Positions 1 to 12,400 of a DNA stretch of 64,000 bases are shown in pieces. A program made the position numbers and the translations under genes. Source of the DNA: Apostichopus japonicus (taxonomy: Eukaryota > Echinodermata > Holothuroidea > Aspidochirotida > Stichopodidae); contig NC_092576.1 of assembly GCF_037975245.1 (NCBI RefSeq), positions 24,947,611 to 25,011,610 on the forward strand. Direction: 5' to 3'. How positions within the stretch are numbered: the first letter of the stretch is position 1; each line of letters begins with the position of its first letter. The notes below the pieces were generated by a model. That model worked only from the letters and a program-made list of their open reading frames with translations, ran no database searches and had not been told where the DNA came from.

Positions 1-285
1 CTGCTCTAAATAATTCATAGTGTTACTTTAGTACTTATTTATTTGTATTTTTTAGGATAACTTGACAAAAATATATGTGTTTGTTTTTATGCAACAGTAT
101 TTTTTAATACAACAATATTCGGAAAGGAATAAATAGTTAAATTTACATCATTGATGATTTATTGATGATGTAATTGTAAAGTTACATTGTAATTGAAGCT
201 ATTAAATGAAATTACAATAAGAAAACGTGAGGGTTGAAAGTTAAAATGAGCGATCATAACAATCCTGGTATTCCTCTCACTGCAG
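1..285. other. Left-edge intron of the LRR gene
   Basis: AT-rich sequence ending in the polypyrimidine-AG acceptor of exon 1. No other feature seen. Confidence 0.5.
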
Positions 286-488
286 ATAACAATATCTGAA
301 CTATTACTGGTGTGGTCGTACAGTAAGGTAGATAAAGGTGATATCCTGCTCCAATCTGGTCTTTGTTTACCAACCCTCTCGACACTGGAGAAGTTAGAGG
401 TAAATGCAGGCACAGCAGAACTTACCGAGGAAGATGTGATTGGACTATTGAACTATGGAGTACAGTCTAGGATATTCAAAGAACTTTG
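286..488 (+). CDS. LRR gene exon 1 (cassette exon A, first copy)
   Basis: The acceptor ctctcactgcag ends at 285 and the donor gtgagt begins at 489. Phase is 0 at entry, and the exon leaves with TG of a Trp codon completed by the next exon. It encodes 67 residues, including SGLCLPTLSTLEKLEV and, at the end, IFKELW. It aligns with exon 5 and with the minus-strand exon at 61759-61967 (203, 206 and 209 nt, all ending in the same phase). An open frame starting at GTG 310 is only part of this exon. Confidence 0.85.
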
Positions 489-3400
489 GTGAGTACAAGA
501 AATTGATATGGAGGAGAAAAATGGTCGCAATAAATCGATTTAGGGTGTAATCGTACGTCTTGAATGTTTGTATGTAGCTTAACATAAATGTCCTTATGCA
601 GCCCTATACATAAAACACCGCGTAGAAGACGAAATATATTAATCATAGTTATAAAGGTTTGGTAATTATAGTAATAAAGAAAGTTGGCTAATTATTATAA
701 TGCATTTGAAACAGCCAAGAGAATCATTGGCTATTATGGCCAAGTCCCTTTCCTCATCGATTCAGCTTCTAAATTTCAGTCCCACCAACAGGTATACTAT
801 TCCCTGATAGATTTTCGAGATGAAAATATCACCCTAGTTTTACTCATGACACAGCAGAATATAATCATCAATTATGAAAGGCAGCTACAGTTTATGTACT
901 GTTTTTGCAAAAAATCAAAGGACCGAATAATAATTTATTTTAATTATATAAAAATGAAGATAATAATGATAACAATAAATGACACCGATTTTGATGTAAT
1001 TCCATCATCAAAATTATCCGAAATGATACCCATAGGAATCAACAGCTTCTTCTAAATTTGTAACGCTGATATGTTTTGGTGAAAGATGGCAGATGTTATA
1101 AACAATACAATAGTAATGAAAATACTTCTTCACCAACAAATGACAACCGGGACAGTTTTACGGTAAAATGTGTACAATTTAAATCTTAGTTAAACAGATA
1201 TGTGAAAGACATTTTATCACACGGGGTAGTTAATTATAACCGAGCCTCATACCTGTCACGAGGCGGGTATATCACAAGTAGGATCAAGGGCGTAGGAACC
1301 GGGGGGCTGGGGGGTGCCAGCCCCCCAGTGAAAAATATGGAGGGGCGAAAGTATCATTCCGCCCCTCCCCCCGCTTCACAAGTCAGAAAACCCCTTTTTC
1401 ATTTTCAAATGAGAAAAAAATCTCATTTGGAGCACCAAATTGCATCTAAGGCCAGGCAAAATTATATACAAAATGGAGTGGGTGGGTTGAAGTGTGCTAT
1501 ATTGCACCAAATTGCATCTGAGGCCACCTGGAAATGCAAAAAATTCCAAAGGGGGACACCCCCTCCCCTTAGACCCCTTCCCCAGGCCAGCCATGAGTCT
1601 TCAGCCCCCTAAAATATGATCAACCTTACTGTTTCATGCCAGCTACAGTTTTCTTGAGGATATGATAGCGTTTTGTCACTATATCATTATGTATTTAACG
1701 TGTAAACTGTATATTATATAAATTATATGTAGAGAAATCATTTTTAACACTAAGCTGGGTACGTGTTGTTCAACATTATTAGAAATGATTGAGTAACGTG
1801 AGAGATACAATCATCATACTTTTTCAGACGTTTTCTTTCTTTCTTATTGGATCAGCGAGACGAGTCACAATTTTAACTTCATTATCTTCTTGTTTTACAG
1901 GTTTTATAATTGTAAACTGCCAACATCCATCAGTCCTGAGATGATACCGGAAACAGCAAGATCAAGGAATATTAAAGGTATTTTGCGGCAGATAACACTC
2001 TGGGAGATTATTAAATAAGTGTGAAAAAGGTGCTAACTATTTTCGTGGGTGCTGAGATTTTGGAGTGTAAGATTGTGTGCCTTTGAAAGGGGGGGAGGGT
2101 CGGTGCGGAATGAAGGAAGAGTGACTTTTTAGAGAGAATTATTGGAATATACATTTGCCTTTTTTTGGTTTCAGAAACAGCCGTGCACTTCTTGCGTTGT
2201 CTGCTAGATAGTGGGTGTGCATATACCATTCATTCATATAGCATGTGTAAGGTTAGGACCTATCCCATTGTGTATGGGTACAGGAAATGTTTTCAAGTGT
2301 TCCAATCCTTTGTCATTTCTTTTATAAAACTGACTTTTCATCTGTAATATTGATGTAGGTGGAAGCAGTACCAATATTATGATGCTGAAACGATGAACAA
2401 AGGCATGTTACAAAATTTTCCTGAAAAGTTCGAATTTTACTCAATATCATAGTCTAGACGTTTTTCAGTTTTTCTTTATTTTTAATTCAATTTACACTTT
2501 ACTAAGAAGGTCCCCTATAAACTGTGAGAGAAGAATATAAGGCACAGTGCGGTGAGGGGGGGGGGGGGCATATATCCACTCTTAGTAATGACCGTTCACT
2601 TATAATGACTAATAATACCGAAGTGACGTAAGCAAGACATGAATCAAAATTGCAAAGTAACCTTCTAAATTTAAAAGGTACTTTAAAAGGTAGTTAATAC
2701 ACCTATTCCTTCTGTACGTCTTTATCTTGCTTGTTTATTACTGTTTGGAAAATGAATAAACCAGAAAGAGAGCTGAATAAAGATATAGATCCCATCAACA
2801 AATACAAAATAACAATTGGGACCTATTTTAATATTTTTCTTTTTATAATTTTTTTTGTAGGTAAGCAAGACTAGTAAAATATCATTGTTATTTTAATTTT
2901 CTTTCTCTGCAGTTCTTTGGCCGGAAAATGCCAGTCAACTTGAACTGCAGTCTGGCAAATGGAAACAGGTTGGTGATAAGATGGTAAACGTATGTAAGGA
3001 TCAACATGGCCCATGTTTTGTAATTAATATAGCCTGCTAGTGTAATGTCCTTGTGCCGTAGAATATCCCATTGAAGCGATGATACAACTCTGACACAGTG
3101 TGTGGTATGCGGCTTAATCTGTTGCAAACATTTCAAGACGGACATAAATTTATCAGTCATTGTTGTCCATTCTGGTTAATTGTCAGGTAGGAATATGAAT
3201 AGAGAGATGGTGTTGATGGGGGATAGGGGAGGGGGAGGGGGAGGGGAGGGGGGACTGGAAGGGGTTAGTAGGTACTATGTGATGGTTTAGGAAACTTAGG
3301 ATATCCTCACGCTCATTGACAACTTCACAAAGTGATGACGTTATATAAAACAAGTAGTGGAATTAATATGAAATAATATATTTAATGAGTCTAAGATTAA

Positions 3401-6400
3401 GGAAGAGGTGAACAAAAGAAGGCTCTCATCAATGTACGAGATGAGAGGGTAGAGTGCAGACAGACAAGTAAAAACCCGAATTAGCATTTGAAGGACTTTA
3501 ACCAGAAAGTGTCAGTATCTAGAGTAAAAGAGACAAGTTAAACATTGTGTTATTTTTATCATTTTATTGCATAGGCCGAAGACATCCAGACTATTACAGA
3601 GCTGTGTTCAAATACTGTCGCCATCGATAATGAAAGCAGTCAGGAATCACAGAAGTCAACCATTGAACTCCTGAAGAAAGCATCCAGGCATGACGTAAGG
3701 ATACATTGAAGTAATACGGTGACGTAGAACTAGCAGATCAAAATTAATTATCTTATTTATTGTTCTCCCCAGTGATTTCAGTGATTTGATAGTGAGCCGG
3801 TTTATTATTTTTGGCATCAGAGTCAGATAATTTAGGCCCATCCTAAAGTGTGATCTGATCAACAAAATAAGAGATTTTAACCAAAAAAATATCTAGGTAA
3901 AACAAACAGAAAACTGACTAGTGGATTATTGTACGCCAAGGAAAATGACAATAATCCTCTTAGCTACTGAACTATCCGCCACTTCTAAGGTGTTTTCAGA
4001 TACTTTAAACGCCTGAGGTTCGGTTAGTTTATTGGCTTCTTATGAGAACTAAAGAGAAAGAAAATTGAAATATAAAATATTGATCTGTATGCTCGAATAA
4101 AAAAAAAATGCTATCCCAGAAGTGACCTTAATTAAAAGCTTAAAAATCCCTTTCTTATCCTTGTTGAATAATAATACCTAAATTAACAGATATTTAATAA
4201 TTTAAATTCAACTAAAACAAGAAAATAAAATAACCGCCATTAACTATTCAAGATGGTGCAATGTGGTTTGGCAGTGTGTCTTTAACCAGAACTCAAATAA
4301 TGCATTGCCAAATGTTAGCATTAAACCCTAGCATTACCAAGCACAAGTCTACTGACCCCCATCGACCCCCCCCCCCTCCTTCATTGGGCCACTATGCTAA
4401 CAAGTACAACACACCATAAAACATGTAGACAAGGCATTGTTACCTTCATTATTCAGAGCAGATCTCAAATACAATGTCACTGATGTAAGTTCAATTACAT
4501 ATTTGTATTTTCAGTTAACCCCAATTAACCCGACATACCCCCCCACCTCCCTCCCCCTCAAATTAAATATATATTAAAAACAACAAGAAGTCGCCTGCAC
4601 AATCTCTTTGTTGCATTTTGTCTATAATAATACAGGGTTTGTCTTTTAATCAGTCAGTGAATTTTAACATTTTCATTTCACTGCCCCGCCCCCCTTCCTC
4701 CCCTTACTCATGAAAGTAAATACAAAATGAGCAACTTTTCAACAGACTTGCACAATATTAAGCCTTTTCAAAGTAAGACACACATAACAGGTAGCATCAA
4801 GGAGTTAAAGGTATTTTGTCATTTTACAACTTTTGAATAAATGTCTAAAACTCCCCCCCCCCCCCCCAACTAATAATCAATAAATAAGTGCAAAATGTAA
4901 ACAATGTAAGTGAAATAATTGTGAAATATTATTATAATCCAAGTTTGCTGAATAATTATGATATGTGAAATTTACTTAATAAAGTAAACGTTAAGAAAAA
5001 GCACCGAACATAACAACCAACTACAGAATAATTAGTATCAGAGTGATTAATTTAACTTAATAACCTTAAACCAAAACTGCCTAAAACTTTTAATAATTAC
5101 CTACTTGAATATTTATTAGGCCTTTACCTGACCCTTCCTTACTCCCAAGGCTCCAATACAATAAGTTATATCACATAGCCTTCTGTTCTTAAACAACATC
5201 AACATATTATGTTTTCATAACCTAGTAATGTAATACAAAACGAAATAAAAAGCAACGCAAAATAAAAAATAATATTAAAAAATAAATTGATAAATATGAC
5301 TTTTTTTACTCTGGTTCCCGCTTACCCATAATAAACACACCAACCCCTGAACGCCCCCCCCCCCCATGTATTTAACTCTGTATAGGCCTAGTAGATTAGC
5401 TCCACACTGACTCCCTAAAAACGGAAACAAATATTGCAACCCATTATACAAATTTAACACCCCTGGTTCATCCCACAATGATATTACACCAATGTACTGC
5501 TGAAACACCCTTCACTTAAACCCCCATCCACTAATCTTCTAAACAATTGACCCCACCTTACCCTCATTAAAACGAAACATGTCTTTATTTATAGTTTAAT
5601 ATGATATTTATTTTCCTTCAGATTCCCATTTCTAGTCAGGTTCAATCCTGTATTTATTCTATTACAGTTTTATTCTTATCCTACACTAGAATTAGTTACA
5701 ACTGAACCGTAAATCAACCCATACCACTAACAAAATATGTAACCCCCTCCCCTCCCCCTACCCTTTCCCTGAACCACTCCACACCCTCCTGTCCCCATTT
5801 GTTCAATAATCTCACAACGATGTGTCTCTTTACAGTCAAGTAATATATTAGTGTTACTGTGTCCTATAACCACCAACACCCCCCAACCCTTCCCCTTGAC
5901 ATCAATTTGAATGTTAAACTGGCCCCATTATAACCCCCTCCAACCCCCAGAACCATTAGTTCTTCATTAGTTATAAAACAAAGTAGAAAACCCATAAACA
6001 TTATTGTAACTAGTCACAGATATTTATGATATTATGATATAATTATTAATATTATATTTATTATTTACTTTCCTTCAGATTCCTATAGTCGGTGTGGTTC
6101 TAGCCGAGTCCTTTAACAAGGTTGATGAAGATGTTATTACTCTCTACTCTGGTCTCTCTCTACCAATCCTAACATCAATAGAGAATATGCACATAGACAC
6201 AGAGGAAGGGAGAGAAATGAATAAACATGAAGTTAATGGAATATTAAACTATGTACAACACTCTCAAAGATTCAAGACACTTAGGTAAGTATAATTAATA
6301 AATATGTAAATAATATTAGTAATTAATACAATAACTAATTAATATTAATGGTGTGAACAAGATAGGAATGATTAATATAGTCAATATTTAATAATTACTG

Positions 6401-9400
6401 AAGGTTTATTGATATTTTTAGATAATTGTAGAAGGAAAACAAATAAATGAAGAAGAAATTGAATAGAGAAATAAAGTACCAATCAAAGAACGGTCATTAG
6501 GTGAGGAATATGATTAATGGGAGAGTAAAATAGAGACAAAATGAGACAGATAAACATATTTACAACCATAAAAATGAAAGATTGACTTGTATTGCAGTAA
6601 GAATGATAAATATATCTAGCGTGAGAGGAGAAGACATTAGTTTAAATGGTTTAGATTAATTATTAATAAAATTGACTAAGGAATCTAAGAGAGAAATGGA
6701 TCCAAAAAAATAAGAACAGAAAATGGGGCTAAATTTTTAGTTTAACAAACTTGACAACATCAACAGTGAAAGAAATAATTTACCGTAATTAGTTAAGAAG
6801 CTGAATAAATAAGTTTTGTTTTATGAGAATGAAATCTACCAACAATTTGCATGTCTTGAACAAATGTATCAAATACGGAAGTATATACGTAACCTCCACC
6901 AGGTTCCCCTTCCACACCCCTAGTCCTTTCGAATGCCATTTCCTTATCATTAAATTCTTCCAATGTGAATTTCCCATCCAATACCACAGCAAAAATATAT
7001 CGGCCCCAATACCAAGCCCACCTACGCACTGTTGTTCCTACTACCTGCAAAGCATGCCCTGAACCAATGTATAGACTACACAATTATATATACCCTCTCT
7101 CACGCCCCTTCCCGCACCCCTCAAATGTCATTTCCCTGAACTTGTTAAATGTGTCCTATACGCTATTTAATATCCACGCCCAGCGCCGCAAACACATTTC
7201 CTTAACACCCCCATCCACTCCCCGGCACACGCACACTGTTCCATTTCTCCTATATATGTTTTAATCCGTTTTCATCAGGCTAATGATCCTCTTAAACCCT
7301 TCCTAACCCCCCCCCCCGCACCCCACCATAATCCACTCCCCGGCACACGCACACTGTTCCATTTCTCCTATATTTGTTTTATTCCGTTTTCATCAGGCTA
7401 ATCATCCTCTTTAACCCTTCCTAATCCCCCCCGGCACCCCACCCCACCATCATCCACTACCCGGCACACACACACTGTTCCAATTCTCCTATATTTGTTT
7501 TATCTGGCAAACCTCCGCTTTAACCCCTCCCCCAACCCGCACCCCACCCACACCACCATCCACCCCCCACTCGGCGCACGCACTGTTCCATTTCTCCTAT
7601 ATATGTTTTCATCCGTTTTCATCAGGCTAATCATCCTCTTTAGCCCTTCCTAATCCCCCCCGCACCCCACCCCACCATCATCCACTACCCGGATCACACG
7701 CACACTGTTCCATTTCTCCTATATTTGTTTTAATCCATATTTTCATCAAAATGACAATTTACAGCAGATAACGTAAATCGTATATACCCTACAGTGTGTA
7801 CACATTCATCATATATCTGTACAGTTAACTGATTTCTACGCTTTTCTACTCAGACAGTTCACACACATTTTTCAATGCTAAAAGTCTATTGAACTTCGTT
7901 CATCATTTTCTTGCTAAAGATGTACAGCAATCTTTTCCCTCTACAGACATTTTCAATAGTTTAACATTTTCTTTTGTTCAACACCTGTCAATCAAATACT
8001 TAAACAATGCAATGAAAAGAAGTTGTATTCAGTAAAAGAGACGCGCGCGTCCCAATGAATAGAAGTTGTATTCAATACAAGATACGCGCGTGTTTTATGA
8101 ATAACACCTGGCATCTACAAACAAACAAGTACCTGGAGGTTGCTATGGATACGCCTAGACACTGTCTGGATTTGTTGGTCGGCCTGGCACGTAGATTTTT
8201 TTCAATGATTTTTACAGTCTTTTGGGAAAGCAATAAGTTGTTATGTAATATGATATGAAATGAAGAGCGTAAGCAAGCGAAAATAAAGATACGTATTTTC
8301 GAAGGTAAACTTTCTAATAAGACGACCAAACGAACATTCTTTTAAAAACTGTTGGTGTTTAAGTAAGTGAGGGCGGAGGTTAGTCCCCAGACTAAAATAA
8401 TGCCAAACGGAATATTAAAAAGCACTCTAGTGCACAGTATATAAATATATAACGTATACGTGCGGTGCAACCTAAACAGTAAAGATAAAAGACTAATTAA
8501 TATATTATTTATTATTTACTGTCCTTCAGAATTTTTTTTTTCAGAAAGAAACAGACTATAGAACCGTCATGCAAACACCATCCATCTTACCAACATTTCT
8601 CAAAGGGAATAGACCCGGCGCCCCATATGACCCATCACCTTGACGGCCGGCATACTATTGTTCCTCCCCCGAACCCCCCTCCCCCGTTGACAAAGCCAAA
8701 GATGGTTGTTGCTTCATAGATATGGGTATCGTAGTTTTGTGAAGTTCTGGTAAATGTAGATTACGTACGCATCATTTCCAGTCGTTAAATGTTAACATTC
8801 AGTATATAAGGCATTGCATAACTTTGATGGCCTTGTCCGTACTAGCAGTCAAAGTCACCGCCATTATGGTCAGGTATACAAGTGCGTTATTCTGACCTAA
8901 ATATCATGTAAAAGGTAAAGTATCGCCTTTTAATAACAGGTATCACACCTTCAGCTTTATAATATTTTAGATTGTAATATTACTAACCGTTATCCTTCCA
9001 CCGTGTACGTATCTTGTATCAGCGGCACCTGGTAGTCGATAATTAAAAACAGAAGTACTTACACTGGATGGACAGTGCCCGAATTTTATATGACGTCACA
9101 ATAATAATAATAATAACAATGAATCTCTTTTTTCTTCTTCAGTTTTGATTATTGTCTGCTGCCACCTACTATTACATCTTCCTCTCTGGCAAACCTGAAA
9201 GCAAGGAATGTCGACGGTACAGTAAAAAGCTCTCATTGATATTCTAGTGTTTTTACCAGGGAGAATTGTAATGGAGCAAGTGGAGGGGGGGGGGGGGAGT
9301 TGACGAAAAAATAAGGTTAAAGAGTTCACACAGTCCAGTCTGGTAGATCATCGGTACTTCAATGTCGATGAACCTACATTGACAGAAAGTGATTGATTGC

Positions 9401-12400
9401 TGTATACTTTAAGTGTATTAAATACAGGAGTGTTGTTAAGTAGGTTTATTTAATAATGGTAAACTGGTTTTGTTTTTAAGGTTAATGATTGTAATAATTA
9501 ATCAATCTAGTTGTAAATTTGAGGGTATCAGGAAGGAGGTTTAAACCTTCCTTTTTCTTTGCAGTATTTTTCATGTCACTGAAAGTTCTTTGATTTTTTT
9601 TTTATTTCAATTGATGCTTCAATTCGGAACTGTTTTGATGAGTTCTTGTCAGTTACGTAGCACTTTGAGTAATTAATAAAACAATGTATGTGCAACACTG
9701 TTAATGAGTGTCTGGTCATGACGTCATGGTCATATTAATCATCAATTAAAACCTCTGGGCGCTTCACTACCTTACATCATAGGCGTAGGAGGCGGGGGGG
9801 GGCTGCAGCCCCCCAACCAAATTTTTTGGTGAAAATTCGGGCAATATGCTGACAATTTTTCGGGCACCTACTGAAAGAAGAAAAATTTGCAGTGTGTTTT
9901 TCAATTTTTTGGGGTGAAAATTCGGGCAATATGCTGAGCATTTTTTCGGGCACCTACTGAAAGAAGAAAAATCTGCAGTGTGTTTTTCAATGGTTATAAT
10001 GATATTATTATTATCGTTATTATTGTAACGACTTCCCCAATAATTATAACCAATATGGAAGGGTAATAACACGGAAAATATATCAAAATTTTTCAAAATT
10101 TATCGGTTATTTGCATGTGATGTAATACCCGACGAACGCCTATATGATATGCACATTAAGATGTAAAGCGCACACGGAACGCGCGAAAAATGTTGGTTAT
10201 ATTTTTCGGGCAAGTCGTTACAGCCCCCCCCCCCCCAAATCAAATTAGGCTCCTACGCCTATGCCTTACATATAATTCATAGCAGTAACTCCAACATTAC
10301 GACAGTAGTTACAAATTTCATCTTCAGATATGCAACATGGAAAAAGACAATCAATAAGTTTAAACAGCTATTTAAACGATCGTTTTGTGCAATTAGGCAC
10401 ATACTTGAGTAAAACTTATTTCTACGTCTATAAACGAAACAAGGTATGTTATAATGCAGTTGAAGTTTGCCTGTAAATTAAGCGGCAAACTCATTCTAGA
10501 AACAAAAATAAGAGAAATTGTTATATATATTTGGTAAATGTGTTGCATTAAAAGATTCCGGGATACTTGATATTGATCCTAAACGGTTAGCAGTTCGGGT
10601 CTACCCTGAACATTTGTATCAAGTGAAGCTGTCCGTCACCAATCAAAGGAATGCATTGTTTTTTAGGCGTAAGTTGTTGACCGTAATAATGAAATGATAA
10701 CGCTCATGGCCAGCTTATAGCTAATATTTACTTGATTTTGATCAGATGAAGCATAAACATCCAAACGTTGCCTACGTTGCCCCCAGCTATAAAGTAATTA
10801 GTGAAAAAAATAACACAATCAGCAGACCGACACAAATATTTGTATGACGTCTTTGTGTATTACTGGAGAGTACTTCTTCAATCTGACCTGCCTGATATGT
10901 GATATTGTTAGTGCTTAGTATGTGCTAATAATCCGACTATACTTTTCGGACAAATACAGCTGAGCACATAATAATATATACCTACAACATTAGCCATGGA
11001 GAATAACGACCGAAACCTGTTTAGCTACTACGAATGCTGCAATCTCAGTGCGTATCGCATTCTGGTACACACGATTGAATGATCTCAAGAGGCGGACCTG
11101 AGGTAACATTATAAAGGGATACGACAAATGCGTTATCGGTGAATAAACACTAGCTGAAAGGTACAATGACACACATAAGTAAAATTAAGTCACATTTATG
11201 GAAATCAAAGCTTTAAAATCACCAAACGATTTATAGTTTGGTTATAGTTTCCCGTGTATTTTGGAACAGCATTAAACAAAGAATATCAGGGGAGTAGGAT
11301 AATACTGGAGTGAAGTAAGATAGAAAACGGCTGAGACAAACACAGCATCGTTTTTCACCAAGCTTTATATATTATGTGTTTTCGTTTGATGTGAAAAATT
11401 GTATATATATTCACGGCCATTCTGTCAAATTCAGGTAAATGGTAGAAAATCACTCTTGATTTATCAAAATAAACAAATTTACAGTAGATTGCCCCAAAAG
11501 GATTCCAAGATCAATTACGCTGGATGTTACTTATTCTTCTTGTGGTCAAATTTAGTTGAATACAATACAATTTAGGTTTATTTTTTAAGATGATGTTTTC
11601 AAATATATCCAATGTTTTTCAAAAACCTATGAAAAATATTGTTCAATACTTAAAATAAATAACAAAACAGAAGGATAGACAATATTCAAAATAGTAATCG
11701 AAATTTTCTGCTGTCAGAAAATATAATATTTACAGTGCGTTATCAAATATTCAACGGGTCTTAAGAAATAGAAAGTTTAAAAATTGTCTTCCAAAAATTA
11801 CAACTCAGAACCAAAAAGAAAATTTGGGTTAACATTGCAGTTTCAGAAAGTGTTCCTGATGGTCTCTTTTCGATTGCCGGACAACTACCCTCCGGACAAA
11901 TACCCCCGGACTCATACTCCCGGGACAAGTTCCCACCTGACAATCATCCCCCCCCCGACTAAAGCCCCCGAGGACGAATACCTTCGCGGACAACTACCCC
12001 CGGGACAACTGTCCCCCGGACATACTGTACACCCCTGAGGACAAATACCGCGAGGATACCCCCAGAAAATTATCCTCGGACAAGTACCCCTGAGGCCAAT
12101 TACCCCCCAAACCCCGGCAATTACCCGGAAAAACTCCACCTGCGCAAATACACCGGCACAGATACCTCACCCAGGTTACTACCCAAACTAATCCAGAATA
12201 CACCAGCCCCCCCCCCCCTTCGCCCAAGCACAAACTGGAAGCGTGAATAAGCGATGACCTTATGAGAGATATTTGTACGGGTGGGGGACCTTGAGGTGTA
12301 GTTTTTGATACCTCAAAATAAAAATACACGCGCAATGCTGATTGTGTATATGTGACATCACCATGAATTTGGATGACCCAAATCCACCAAATTTACCCAA

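Noticed and set aside
684-1055. 123-codon frame in intron 1
   Set aside because: No ATG at its start, no splice borders, and Ile/Asn/Tyr-rich as expected of AT-rich intron DNA.
6793-7083. 96-codon minus-strand frame with protein-like composition (GRYIFAVVLDGKF, EEFNDKEMAF)
   Set aside because: A diverged duplicate of the same DNA lies at about 7100-7190 with the frame broken, and it sits beside the 120-bp tandem array. No start context or splice sites, so probably repeat DNA.
11784-12335. Overlapping frames with PPDNYPPDKYP-like peptides
   Set aside because: The peptides follow the period of the minisatellite in all frames, so they are repeat translations.
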